From contig JAUZTG010000008.1 in assembly GCA_030734395.1 (NCBI GenBank), positions 1 to 64,000 of the forward strand: DNA of 64,000 bases, written 5' to 3'. Each line of letters begins with the position of its first letter. Position 1 is the stretch's first letter. Source of the DNA: Sarocladium kiliense. Taxonomy: Eukaryota > Ascomycota > Sordariomycetes > Hypocreales > Sarocladiaceae. This document shows positions 35,199 to 46,398 of this stretch, piece by piece. The notes beneath the pieces are model-generated. The model ran no database searches, had not been told where the DNA came from, and saw nothing but the letters and a program-made list of their open reading frames with translations. The position numbers and the translations under genes were made by a program.

Positions 35199-36475
35199 AT
35201 GGTAGACGGTGATCCTGCTGTCGAGTCCCAGCTCGAAGGCTTCAGCCTGTGGTTTCCTCTGCCCTACCGGGTTGGCTTCATCGTCACGCTTGGTCAGTGC
35301 TCCAGTGTCCTTCTCGCTTTTCTTGTCTCTGTACTGACTACTCTCTAGCTGTCTGGGGTTGGGCTCTGAACCTGCACTATCTCTACCTCGCAAAGATCGA
35401 TGTCCCATCCCTGATTCGGTACCCCGGCCGAAGCTCCCCTCACCACCTCCCACATCACCACTCGACCTACCGACTTGCCGTCGCTCTCTCCATTCTCTTC
35501 GCTACTTCGATCACGTTCTTCTGGCTGTGGACATGGGGCTCTCCCGAGCGGGTGATTGGTAACGACTGGCTGCCGTTCGGCTACCTTGTCATCCTTATCG
35601 CCTTCTTCGTTGTACCCCTTCGAAGCTTCCCGAGCGGAGGCAGAACACGATTCCTCGCTACACTACGGAGAGTCAGCATTGGAGGCATCGCAGAGGCGCA
35701 GGATGGCAAGTTTGGTGACATTCTACTGGCCGATGTCTTGACATCATATGCTAAGGTCGGAGGTGACCTTTTCGTGACTTTATGCATGTTCTTCCAAGCA
35801 GGCGGCTCGTCGATGAAGCGACCGGACCGGAACTGCGGTGGCACCGTGATCGTGCCTCTGATCATGGCCGTGCCAAGCATGATTCGTTTACGACAATGTC
35901 TGATCGAATACCTACGCGTCCGACGGGCACCGTACAAGGAGTCATCAGGCTGGGGTGGACAGCACCTGGCCAACGCTCTCAAGTACTCGACCGCCTTTCC
36001 CGTCATCATCACCAGCGCACTTCTGCGAAGCGTAGAAGACGAAAGCTCGAAACAAACACTCAACAGGGCCTGGCTGTTGGCCGTCCTCGTCAACTCTTTA
36101 TATTCTTTCTACTGGGATGTGGCGAAGGATTGGGACCTCACAATGTTCTCCTCGAAGAGGGACCGCAGCTCAGGCACTCATCCTTGGGGACTGCGACCCC
36201 GACTTGTCTTCCGTGAAGCAAACCTGTACTACGCTGTTATTGTGATGGATCTGGCACTGCGATGCACCTGGTCCATAAAGCTGAGTGCCCACTTGGACAA
36301 GTTCAGCGACTTCGAAGGCGGAATCTTCTTGATTGAGTTCCTAGAGGTCTTCCGACGATGGGTTTGGATCTTCTTCCGCGTCGAGACGGAGTGGATTAGG
36401 AATACCTCTACCGGTCTTGGGGTGGACGACATCCTTCTCGGTGACTACCAAGGCAAGGACGATGAAGACGATTGA
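35199..36475 (+). CDS. erd1: ERD1-like EXS-domain membrane protein
   Basis: Exons 35199-35292 and 35349-36475 sum to 1221 nt, 406 aa. Several membrane segments run from the N-terminus (LPYRVGFIVTLAVWGWALNL, LAVALSILFATSITFFWLW, YLVILIAFFVVPLR). The EXS domain shared with Erd1 and XPR1/SYG1 follows: RLRQCLIEYLR, GGQHLANALKYSTAFPVI, VNSLYSFYWDVAKDWDL, and FLEVFRRWVWIFFRVETEW. Yeast Erd1 works in the Golgi in phosphate recycling and retention of ER and Golgi residents; the same location is inferred. The acidic tail is DDEDD. The 56-bp intron lies in the first membrane segment. Confidence 0.92.
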
Positions 36476-37584
36476 CAGAGATCAGCACAAAGTATGAAGA
36501 GGATGTAATGTGTGGATTGGATTCCGACGATACCACGTCAGCGCAATGGAGGGCATGGGATGGCGTTTGCTATAGACGGAGATGCTTTTGGAGAGCGGGC
36601 TACATGATACAGCAGCACGGAGCTGTCAGTAATTGTACAACATGAACAAGTCGACGCGAGTTTGTCAGTCTCTTCCAAGCCGACTTTCTCCCGTCGCACC
36701 TTTCTCTGCCCTTGATCGCATTTATACCTGTGGTGTGTGCCGAATGGCTTGGGGCGCCACAAAGTTCTGCAAACTGCTCTAGTGGTCATCGGACGAGCAT
36801 GTGGTCTCGTGCATCTCCAAAGGCTCTCTTCTACCTACGTCCGAAGGGAAGAAAGCCATTGTTGGACATGCATGTTGCCATGTCACAAAGGACATCGGGA
36901 CGTTCGTGGCGTAGAGACCGGCGTGATTGCTGGCTGCGTACCACGGACGGCTTTGAGGCCCGTGCCACCCACCGGACATTGGGTGCGAGGCAGCTGACCT
37001 GTAACCCTTTCTGATGCGCTGCTGTATTTATGTCTGGTGGTTGATGAGTTGATCGTGAGTGTATCGGACGGGTGAAGCTGTGCATTTCCATGGGCGTGGC
37101 GAACGCGGGTGCCTGAGGATCTGCGACGAGGCGTCATCTGGGGTTCGGATATTTATTGTCCGTTCTCATTCAATTAGGATCATGACTGCGGTGACTCGTG
37201 CCAGCTGCAGGGTCTGAGTCGTGGTGCGTGGTGGGCGGCTCGGCTGCAGATGCTATTCACTTCCCATTGTCGCAGCACAACAAAGGTCGGCAGTCGTCGT
37301 CACCCTCCACTACCAGGCGATTGTTGCCTCAAGGCAGGGCGAGTGTAGGAAAACAAGAGAACCGGATCAGAGTCATGATGATGGCTTTCGAGAATTTGAC
37401 TTTTCTCTTGTCCGACCTCATTTCGCCCCCTTTACTCCGGCTTCCTCAAACCTTGTACCATCATCCCGCGTTCGGCACTTACACCACGTTTCCTAGACCA
37501 CCTGATCGTCATAAAACGACAAAACGTAACGCAACGCAGGTGAAGAGTCATCCTGCCCTCTCATTCGATTCTTCCTTTACCTTC
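36476..37584. other. Intergenic region
   Basis: About 1.1 kb with no conserved gene. The reading frame of the next hypothetical gene is open back to 37198, so part of this stretch could be coding. I treat it as leader, because that part looks like translated leader sequence. Confidence 0.3.
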
Positions 37585-38868
37585 ATGATGATGAGCCGAC
37601 ACGGCCTCCCACCCTCTTCCAGCGCACCCTCGCTGCCAGCCCAAAGTCCAGACTTCGACCTCCAGACAAGACTTTATGCATTCAAACCACTTCCTGATCC
37701 GCCGCCACAGGGCAAGAAGCATAAACGCATCAGGAGGAAGCCTGTTGCGTCTGATGCCAGGGTAGTGGTGGGAGAGACTGCGCGATTTCCGATGGCACAG
37801 CAGAAGCAGGACGCTCCGCAGAATCAAGAACTCGATACTCTTTCGGCACATGGCCGCTCTTTGAGTAGCGATGCCGTAACAGAGATTGCGCCCGTGTCGC
37901 CATCACATAAATCACCATTCAGATCTATCCCTTATTCGACGCCTACCACACCGTCGCCCAAGGGCGCTGCCAACCAGAAGAGGTCTTCAGCAAAGGTCCA
38001 TCAGCTGACGGGGATTGATATCGATGTCTTCAATGACAGCCCGTGGAAGTACGGAAATTTCCAGATGGACACAGTCTCAGACTCGTCCAGCCTGGACAGC
38101 CAGGAGTCCACAAACAACACTTCGACAATGAAGTCATGGCATACAATGACAGACGATGCTCCTCCACTTGAGAATGATCCATATGGGCACTCGAACAAGG
38201 TGGAATCATGGGAATCAAGATCACCACGGGGTTCTGCTTCACTTCATCCATCATCATCACTGCAACGGAACCATCGGACGCACAGAAAGTCGCGCGACAA
38301 GTACGTGCTGGCTGACTATCACCGTATCGTCACCGACATCGCCAGCCCAACCCGATCCTCCACCCCCGACCTCCCCACCGTCATTGCACCAAGAGACGAC
38401 GGTATGCCTCCCGATTTCGACATCATGCTCAACGAGCCTCGTCGAGCCCCACGCCCACCGTCTAACCCGTTAGGTCCCGACGGGGAACGGCTCGGCAGCT
38501 ACTTCGACTTCAACTCAGACGAAGACGAAGAACAAAATGAATCAGACGGCATCTTCTCCACGAGTGGGCGCGGAAGGGATAGTTTCCTCGGAATGCTGCT
38601 CGGGAGGGGTGCAGGAGAGGATGGCAGTCCTCACCAACGGTCGGCCTCTGTCTCTACGGGAGCAGGGCGACCCTCGTCTGAGCTTGACCCTGGGTTTTCT
38701 GACTCTGCTGCAAGTGAAGCTCGTAAAGCTCGGAGGGAGGGTAGTAGAAGGGCGGCGTTGAGGGGGTTGATGGATTGGGCGAAGAAGGATGGGCCTGAGG
38801 GGGAGATGGAGAGGAGAAGACAGGAGTTGCGGCAGAAGATTACGATTCAGGGTGGGAGAAGGCTATGA
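37585..38868 (+). CDS. Hypothetical disordered protein
   Basis: A single-exon frame of 427 aa from the ATG cluster at 37585 (MMMSRHGLPPSSSAPSLPAQ). The ORF is open to 37198, so a longer form of up to 556 aa is possible. The sequence is rich in Ser, Pro, Asp, Glu and Arg. It has short motifs that look conserved, such as RLYAFKPLPDPP, an acidic patch (SDEDEEQNESD), and a C-terminal helical segment ARKARREGSRRAALRGLMDW ending EMERRRQELRQKITIQGGRRL. There is no membrane segment or known domain. I do not recognise a function; the C-terminal Arg/Lys/Glu helix is the part most likely to be structured. Confidence 0.65.
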   Translation: MMMSRHGLPPSSSAPSLPAQSPDFDLQTRLYAFKPLPDPPPQGKKHKRIRRKPVASDARVVVGETARFPMAQQKQDAPQNQELDTLSAHGRSLSSDAVTEIAPVSPSHKSPFRSIPYSTPTTPSPKGAANQKRSSAKVHQLTGIDIDVFNDSPWKYGNFQMDTVSDSSSLDSQESTNNTSTMKSWHTMTDDAPPLENDPYGHSNKVESWESRSPRGSASLHPSSSLQRNHRTHRKSRDKYVLADYHRIVTDIASPTRSSTPDLPTVIAPRDDGMPPDFDIMLNEPRRAPRPPSNPLGPDGERLGSYFDFNSDEDEEQNESDGIFSTSGRGRDSFLGMLLGRGAGEDGSPHQRSASVSTGAGRPSSELDPGFSDSAASEARKARREGSRRAALRGLMDWAKKDGPEGEMERRRQELRQKITIQGGRRL

Positions 38869-39381
38869 ATGATGCAGATGACACGGTTTCTCTTAATGGT
38901 TGACCTGATATTATGAGACGAGACAAGAAGAACGAGAGAGATCATAGAGTAACAGTCTGGGCAGGATGATACCCCAGGGAACGGCGGAGGCGTTTCGGAT
39001 GAACAGCGGTAAGCGATGATTTTGGCGCAAGTAGCGTGAATGCAATGGCCTCTTTGAAACTTCTAGGGTCACTCAGTTACATGCGTCAGCTCATTTAACT
39101 TTTATCTGGACATAATAGAGGCTTATACCAGACGGCACCCGCGATGCCGGCGGTATCGATAACCCATGCCGAGGTGTGCGGCTCCACCCCCGCCATCCGC
39201 CATCCGATCCAACCTCGGGACCCGAACAACGACATGCCTCCTCCAAACGTCTACACTCAACGCCTGCATCGTCATCACCCTCATTCCCGGCATCAACCCG
39301 AGCACTACTCCAGCGTCACAAGCTTGCTGAATTCCTTATACGCCTCGAGACGCTTTAGAACGCACCCGCAGGGTGCCTAAG
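38869..39381. other. Intergenic region
   Basis: About 510 bp with no recognised feature; 3' end of the hypothetical gene and possible promoter of the next ORF. Confidence 0.3.
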
Positions 39382-39713
39382 ATGACCAACCTTCCCGCCA
39401 CGGACCAGCAGCAGCCGGCTCAGGAACGTGAAGATCAGCACAACCACGGTACAGAATCGGAAGAGGTCTCGGTGATTGCAGAGGCTGTCAAGCAACATAT
39501 CGCTGCGATAGAGGACGGCGCTATTGACGAAGAGGACGCTGAGGCTCTGCTTGCTTCGCTGTACTATGATGCTGGGACTATGTCTTCGTTGAACCCTACT
39601 GCTGAGGTATGTTCTTTCTTCAGCCTCATTCACGCTTGTCGTTCTTGATGTTTTCCTTGTTTTGCGGGTTCTGAGCTGAGCTGGGTCTGATTCCTTTTCC
39701 CCAGACCTATTGA
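39382..39713 (+). CDS. Small acidic protein (about 77 aa)
   Basis: Exon 1 is 39382-39606 (75 codons). Splicing at GTATGT...CCCCAG to 39705-39713 adds only two codons and a stop, giving 77 aa. If the intron is retained, the frame ends at 39648 with 14 other residues. The protein is acidic and helical (VIAEAVKQHIAAIEDGAIDE, then DAEALLASLYYDAGT) and looks like a genuine compact protein. I do not recognise the family. The Nudix gene starts only 58 bp downstream of the stop. A different splice (to an acceptor near 39810) would fuse the two in frame, so this could instead be the first exon of the Nudix gene. Confidence 0.5.
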
Positions 39714-39771
39714 AAGCTCTCGTCATCCCCATCATACCTACTGTTCCCTTCCTGCTTGACCTTCACACGTC

Positions 39772-40759
39772 ATGTCTTGGTGCGCTTCAAGAGTGCTTAC
39801 GCGCACCCAGGCGGCCATCAGTCGTCTCAGAGCCTATAATGCAGCGCCATCACCTGTCTGGGATCGACTGCCCGCACGGAAACGAGCTGCCGTGCTGGTT
39901 CTGTTATATGCGGACCGATGGGGGGATCTCCGTGTCGTTATTACCATGAGAGCGGCCACTCTCAGGAGCTTCTCTGGCCATGCTGCGCTTCCTGGTGGCA
40001 AGGCGGATCATGTTGATGAGACACCTTGTAAGTCTATCCCTCTGTCGTGTCTTCATGCACCTTTGTGTACTCATACTGACATGGGTGATAGATCAAATCG
40101 CTAGGCGAGAAGCCAGCGAAGAGATTGGCCTGCCCATGGACGATGACAAACTTCCCAAACCCTTCCGCATCGAGCATCTCTGCTGCCTCCCACCATCTCT
40201 AGCACGAACACACCTCATCGTCACTCCCTGCGTGGCCTTCCTCCACGCAGACCAAACCAACCCCGGATCTCCTGTCCCACTCGTCGAAGATACCATGATG
40301 CCACGCCTCGACGCCCGTGAGGTCGCCGCAGTCTTCAGCGCACCATTCTACAACTTCCTCAAGGAGAAAGACCTGCCTCCTCCACCGGGTCAAACCCTTC
40401 CTCCAGGTCACTGGTACGACGGTTCCTGGATCGCCTGGAAGGATAAACCGTGGAGAGTTCACAACTTCTACGTCCCCGTGAACAATCAACGTGTCGCCAA
40501 GCCACGTCGAAGGAGTAGCACGAGCAGTGCAGCTGGCCAGATAAACTTAGCGAACAAGCTGGATGAAGAGGAAGAGGAGGGTTTGTCGAGGTTCAAGGTT
40601 TGGGGTATGACGGCGAGGGTATTGGTTGATGCGGCGAGGATTGCGTATCAGGAGGAGCCGGAGGTGGAGCATAATTCGCATTATGGTGACGAGGAGATCA
40701 TTGCGTTGGCGGAGGAGGAGGGGAGTTTCGTGGATGAGAAGGACAAGGGGAAGATCTGA
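39772..40759 (+). CDS. Pcd1-type Nudix hydrolase (CoA diphosphatase-like)
   Basis: Exons 39772-40027 and 40092-40759 sum to 924 nt, 307 aa. The Nudix box is rebuilt exactly across the 64-bp intron: PGGKADHVDETPYQIARREA then SEEIGLP, as in peroxisomal coenzyme A diphosphatases related to yeast Pcd1. These cleave CoA or oxidised CoA to 3',5'-ADP and phosphopantetheine compounds. The preceding segment (PVWDRLPARKRAAVLVLLYA, then LRVVITMRAATLRSFSGHAA) and the later EVAAVFSAPFYNFL and PWRVHNFYVPVNN are typical of the filamentous-fungal branch. The acidic tail is low-complexity. No clear C-terminal peroxisomal signal is seen (ends DKGKI), so location is uncertain. Confidence 0.88.
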
Positions 40760-41079
40760 GGGAGGGGAGCGATGCTCTAGAGATAGAATCTGCAGCGATG
40801 TTATATGATTGGATCCATACCGAACTGTCGATGCTTCAGCTCGACCCCGATGTGTGCCACCGCTTGGGCATCACCCACCAGGGAGTGCATCTTTGCGAAG
40901 GATTGGGAGGGATATGTCATCGGGGTTATGACCAAGGGTGTCTGGCCTGTTTACTGAGTGATTCCCGTCCAGCAGGACGACGAATCGATGTGACATGTCC
41001 AGTTCACTAACCCCCCTGGAAGTGTCCTACAGACCTGAGCGCTGAAAGACCATGACCCCTACCCTCATCCTACTCGACC
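40760..41079. other. Convergent 3' intergenic region
   Basis: About 320 bp between converging Nudix and MFS genes. Nothing recognised apart from presumptive 3' UTRs. Confidence 0.35.
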
Positions 41080-42978
41080 TCAGACTCTCTCCGAAGAGCT
41101 GACACTAGTTTTCTTCAAATCCCGATCAACAACATCATCCAAAACCGCCAACCCATCCCTCTCAGCCTGCACCCTCGCCCTCTTCAACCTCCTCGTATCC
41201 GCCTCCGTCTTCCTAGTCACCCACCACGTCACCAACGTAATCACCGTACAAAGCGCCACCAGCGCCATAGCACTCGCAAAACTCTCCCGATACCTCGGCG
41301 CATACACCTGTCTGAAGATCTGCGGCCCGATCGCCCCGCCAATTTGTCCATAGCTGTTGACGAAGCCGATGCTGAAGGCGGAGCCGGTGGCGCGGGAGGT
41401 GGTTTGCACGCGCCAGGGCCACATGAGGGGGAAGAAGGCGGAGGTGAAGGCGTTGCCGATGAGGGTTGCGGTGTAGACTGCGCCGTTGGAGGGGTAGACT
41501 ACTAGGACGGCGTAGCAGGCCATGATGACGGTGAAGACTCCCAGGGGATAGACTGGTCGAGGAAGTTTCCCATTGTCTGCGAAGGAGCCTGTGACGCCAA
41601 TGACGATGATGGCGAGGATCGAGATGGGAAGGTTCAGTAGCTGAGCTCTCGCGATGGTGGTGAAGCCTAGATTGGCAATGACAGTCGGTTGGTAGAAGCG
41701 AACACCGGAAGTTCCGACTGTGAAGGTGGCCCAGATGAGAGTGAAGAGCCACAAGCGACGGTCTTTAAGCGTCGACAGAATCTCGCTGAGCTTGAAGTCC
41801 TGCTCGGCGGCGCGAGGCGCGTTTGGTGGGAGTCGGGCTTGAATGAAAGCCTTCTCTCGATCTGTAAGCCATTTGGCGGTTGGAGGGACTGATGGAGTCA
41901 GTCGTCTGCGATGTGAAGGAGTAGTAAGGAGATATGCTTACAGTCTGGCAATAGGAACTTGACGGCGATGCCTAGAACGATGGTGATGAGGCCCTCGGCG
42001 AGGAACAGCCATTGCCAGCCTGGTGTATTGTCGATTAGCTTTTCGTCTCTTGAAGTGCGATTTCGGTGGAAGTCAACTTACCAGAGAGACCGTGGGCTCC
42101 AGAGACAGTGTCAAAAGCGAATGCGAGAAGGCCACTGAAGATTCCTGACAGATTACCCAGGATGTCTTGTATCCAAATTAGTGGCAAGAATCGACGATTG
42201 AAGGGGTGATTCAACTAACAGAAGTAAAGGAGTCTCACAGACATCTCGTCTGGCCGGTACCAGTATGTCATTTGTAGGATCACACCAGGGAACATGCCTG
42301 CCTCAAACTGCATTCGACGATTAGTCCATTGGCTTCACGACTATGTACCATGTCAGTTGACTTACAAGTCCGAGGAAGAACCGCGTGGTATAGATGCCCT
42401 CCTTGTTTGTCACAGGAATATGGCAAAGCAGAGCAATGCCCCACGAGATCATGATCCTCGACTGCCAGGTACTTGGCGAGAAGCGCTTCAAGACAAGGTT
42501 CGAGGGCGCTTCGAAGATGATGTACGGCACCTGTGAATTACAGTCAGCTTTTGGAGATCGATAGCGTGAAAGACCTGGGACTCACATAATAAAATACGTT
42601 GAGCAAATTGTACTGGTCAGAACTCATCCCCAACTCCGTCATGATATTCCTATCCGTATCGCGATTCATGATCCTCGCATTCGATATATTATCCGCATCA
42701 AGGTTCTTCATCAGGAACAACAGCGAGCAAATCGTCATGAGCCGAATATCGACACGTCGTAGCAGCTTCTTCTCCTGTTCGGCGGTCAGGAGGGATCTGT
42801 CTCGCATCCGGTCGGCATCGAAACCTTCGGCCGCCACACCCTCGCCGACTTGGCCACCTCTCTCGGCGTATGTGACACCGTTGGAATTATGTGTGACTTC
42901 TTGAGCTGGGCCATCTTCAGTGCTTCTTGATGTCGAATCAGCCTCGCTGGTGGAGGATAGGTTCTTGTTGTCCGCCAT
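41080..42978 (-). CDS. MFS transporter, Dal5-like anion:cation symporter family
   Basis: Exons 42586-42978, 42366-42530, 42220-42307, 42082-42165, 41942-42019 and 41080-41888 give 1617 nt, 538 aa, a usual length with 12 membrane helices. The hydrophilic N-terminus is followed by the family motifs KKLLRRVDIRLM, FLMKNLDADNISNARI, YIIFEAPSNLVLKRF, TTRFFLGLFEAGMFPG and SGWQWLFLAEG. Family members import organic anions such as allantoate, nicotinate, pantothenate or biotin precursors. The substrate cannot be told from sequence. The acceptor before exon 4 is AAG rather than CAG/TAG. The gene is divergent from a 2-oxoglutarate-dependent oxygenase with an 800-bp shared promoter region, suggesting uptake coupled to oxidation. 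Confidence 0.92.
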
Positions 42979-43777
42979 CGCTGGTCTCGCTTTATGACGT
43001 GTGGCTGATCGTGCCTGTCAGGTTTCCGAAAGACCTCACATGTATAGAGAGTGTTTCAATGTAATATAATATTGCATTCTCGGACCAGAGCCTGCCTATC
43101 TCCTCAAACGGAGCTCCATATGAATCCTGAGAATGCGACGAAGGGGCCGTTGTAGATAGACTAATGCATATTCTTATGACTGCATACTAACTAAAATCAC
43201 GTCTTCTTCGTCTCTCCCTTCTCCTTTAATCCTCCGCATGTATAAGCGAATGCTGTATAACCCAGAAAAGGATGTGAACCGGACCGGAGCGCCACCCTTA
43301 TCTTGCAGCTGCTCCATATGCTCAGCCCACCGTATGGCATCCCCGCGTCATTTTCTTCATGTTCAAACTGCCGGGCTCTCGATTGAGTCATTTACCCTGT
43401 CCAAGCACATACCGTAACGACTCATATCCGGCATTTGTGCCTCCTAGCTCGTGATGGTGTGCCAGATCCCTAGCAATTCGGCATGATGCTGGTGGACACG
43501 TTATTGCGGGGTGAGATGACGAGCTTCGCGTGTAAGTCAACTGCGACACGATTCAGGAAACTTCATTGGTAATGAGCAACTCGGGCATAATTGATCTTGA
43601 TCTTATATCCGTGGGAATTGCTGGGGTAATAAAGGTGGCGTCTTGAGCGATACTCGTCTGACTGTTGTCCAGGCTATAGCTCCGTTTTTGAGAAGAATTG
43701 CCCTGAGCATCGGAACATAGCTCGCATTCAGGAACAGAAGATTCAAGTGCTAAAAACTTCTTCTCTTTTGCGTTAAT
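42979..43777. promoter_or_regulatory. Shared divergent promoter region, MFS / 2OG oxygenase
   Basis: About 800 bp between two divergent start codons. No coding gene recognised; the minus-strand ORFs at 43197-43391 and 43553-43807 lack domains. Shared regulation of the flanking genes is inferred from geometry only. Confidence 0.4.
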
Positions 43778-45022
43778 ATGGCTGCTTCGGTTGAAAGCCG
43801 TGTGCACTCAAGTCACCATGTCACGTTGCCCGCCTATAAGCAGGTCCCAGTGACGAAGCATGAACGTTCGTCCATCTCTTCCCGCCTTCACTATCACCGG
43901 CTCGTTCTCTAACATCCACCGCATAGTTGAATGGGCTGATCTTGTAACTCTGGATCTTTCCACGTTCGATCAGCCGGGAGGAAAGGAGCTCTTAGCCAAG
44001 CAACTCTTCGACGCTCTTCAGAACGTCGGGTTCTTCTACATCGTCAACTTCGGCTTGAGTCAGGACGAAGTCGACCGCCAGTTCGCTATCGGCAAGTCCG
44101 TATTTGAGCTGCCTACAGATGAAAAGCTCAAGTATCGGGCGGATCTTGAGAACGGAGGATACAATGGGTACAAGCCACTAGGTCTTCGGGTAGGTTTACT
44201 CTCTGCCATGTTTAACGACTCGCTTGACCCAATAGTCTAATACTTTCCTTATAGGAGATCAAGCCTGGCATCTTCGATAACACTGAGATCTACAACATCC
44301 CCAAATTCATCCCTGCACTCGATCGCTCCCATCCAGATATTATCAACGACAACCGCCCTGAGATCGAACACTTCGCCCGCCACATCCACGACAATATCGT
44401 CCAAAAGCTTCTCGTCCTCTTCGCCATCGTTCTCGAACTCCCAGAAGATCACTTCTCAAAACGTCATCGCTACGATGAAGCCATCTCCGACTGCCATCTC
44501 CGGTACATGAAATACCACGCTCGCGATGCAGCCACCAACGCGAAGCTCGACAACATCTGGGTTAAGGGGCACACGGACTTTGGTAGCTTGACGCTCCTCT
44601 TCCGTCAACCTGTTGCAGCGTTGCAGATTCGAGGGAATGACGGTAGCTGGAAATGGGTTCGCCCAGTTGACGGAAGCATCACCGTCAACGTCGCCGACGC
44701 TCTCCAGTTCCTCACCAACGGTTTCCTAAAGAGCAGCGTCCATCGCGTCGTCGCTCCGCCACCTGATCAAGCCGGTATTGATCGGCTTGGAGTCTTGTAT
44801 TTCGTGAGGCCGGAGGATAGTCTGGAGCTGCGGCCTGTGGAGAGTGCCGTACTTCAGAGGTTGGGGTACGAGGCTGATGAGAATGCGAAGCTTGTGTCGG
44901 GCATTACAGCGGGCGAATGGGTCAAGGCTCGGGTGAAGGCTGGAGTTAATAAGGGAGCTATTCGGAGTGAGGTTGCTGAACAGGAGATTTTGAACGGGGT
45001 CAAGGCGAAGTACTATGATTAA
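43778..45022 (+). CDS. 2-oxoglutarate/Fe(II)-dependent dioxygenase (first copy)
   Basis: Isopenicillin-N-synthase-like fold enzyme. Exons 43778-43865, 43927-44189 and 44255-45022 give 1119 nt, 372 aa. The N-terminal DIOX_N region holds LVTLDLSTF and the GFFYIVNFGL motif. Iron ligands are His223 and Asp225 in GHTDFGSLTLLF and His280 in SSVHRVV. The 2-oxoglutarate arginine is about residue 294 (DRLGVLYFVR). All needed residues are present, so it is probably active; the substrate is unknown. The first donor is atypical (GTTCGT), but its use gives VPVTKHELEWADLVTLD, which fits the family. The alternative start at 43860 with that intron retained is also in frame (shorter N-terminus). It converges on a second oxygenase 235 bp downstream. 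Confidence 0.88.
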
Positions 45023-45257
45023 GAGCGAGAGCTTCCCTTCTTCTATCTTGCACCTCTTTCCTTCTGTCCATACTGTTAATGTTATATCCATGAAGAGTCA
45101 CTGACATATTCATCATTATATGTAATTGCCGTGATGACTCCTTATACTGCTGGTCCTACGTGCATTTTCGGTGCTTAGAACAAGCCGCCTGTCGGGCGAC
45201 ACTAAGATATAACGACATATACTCAACTGTACTCTATATCACTGTGACTTCCAATCC

Positions 45258-46398
45258 TCAGTCATCATTAACATACTTCTCAAACACATCCCCATAAAAC
45301 CTCCTACCCACATCCCTATGACTCCTAATCTTCGTCCTCAACTGACTCTCGCCCCAAGTCTCATACTTGCCCTTCAAGAACGCCGAATCAATCTCCTCTC
45401 CCTCTTCCGCCTCAATCGGGCTTTCCTTCTTAAATTCTTCACCAAGGAAGTGCTCCTTTAAAGTACCGACAGCCTCCTCCTTCGTCAAGTTCCTCCTCAC
45501 TCCCTGAAAGAACGGAACACTGAACCTCTCGAGTGACCCGCCCACAACACGATGTGTCGTAGCTTTACACACGCCATTCGTCACAACTTCAAAAGCTTGA
45601 CCAATGTTCACGACGAATGTTCCTGGGATGTTCGGTACGTCGATCCAGTCGCCGCTCTTGTTCAGCACTTGTAGACCTTTGATGTGTGGCGGGGATGCTT
45701 GGAGGAGGAACGTCCACCAGCCGGAGGAGTCTTTGTGTGGTCCGACGCCTTGCTTATCGGCTTGGGACTCTGGGAGGGCTGGGTAGTGGACGAGTTTGAG
45801 GCGGTGCTGGTCGGAGAGAAAGGGGAGGAACGTTGAGGACGGGAGGGATAAGGCCTTTGCAACGAGAGTGAGGAACCTCTCGCCCAGGTCTGACAGCTCC
45901 TTGATGTATGTCTCAACTATTTGCCGTAGCTCTGGATAGGCAGTTGGCCACTTCCAGGCAGGTCAGTCCATATCCATTTGTGGTTCAAGTCCGCTCGATG
46001 CTCTCATCACATACCGGATTGGGGCCTCTCAGTCTCTCAGCCAACTGCCCTCCCTCGTCCCACGTCGCTTCCAACTCATTCGCAAACTCAAATTGTTCTC
46101 TGTTATCCGCCTTCCCCGCCGTCGTCTCCGATCCTTCAGCACTGTACCCCAAGAAGTGCGGTGACTTACTCAAAGCGACTTCATCCTTCGCTGCCCGAGG
46201 CAGGGCAAAGAGTGGCGGCAAGGCATCTTGAAGATCGGTGATTGTTTTCTCAGGGATGCCATGGTTCTCGATGTACATGAATCCAACATTGATGAGGGTA
46301 TGGCGCAGTTGAGCGAGGAGCTGAGGTTCTGTGGATGGGTCGTTGGCCTGGGAGAGGTTGAGGCGGGGGATTTCAGTGAAGTTGGTCCTGGATGCCAT
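45258..46398 (-). CDS. 2-oxoglutarate/Fe(II)-dependent dioxygenase (second copy)
   Basis: Exons 46015-46398 and 45258-45950 sum to 1077 nt, 358 aa. The N-terminus has the DIOX_N pattern (IPRLNLSQA, then VGFMYIENHGIPE). The iron triad is His200/Asp202 in GVGPHKDSSGWW and His261 in ATTHRVV. Arg270 in ERFSVPFF is the expected 2-oxoglutarate ligand. The intron acceptor is AAG (GGAAG|TGG); only this choice restores the typical GPNPWPTAYPELR. It differs clearly from the oxygenase next door (HKD versus HTD and different length and tail), so this is not a recent tandem duplication. The substrate is unknown. Convergent arrangement with the neighbouring oxygenase suggests, but does not prove, a common pathway. 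Confidence 0.9.

Noticed and set aside
45022..45258. The two 2OG oxygenases as an inverted tandem duplication.
   Set aside because: Their motifs (HTD versus HKD), intron positions, lengths and tails differ too much for a recent duplication.
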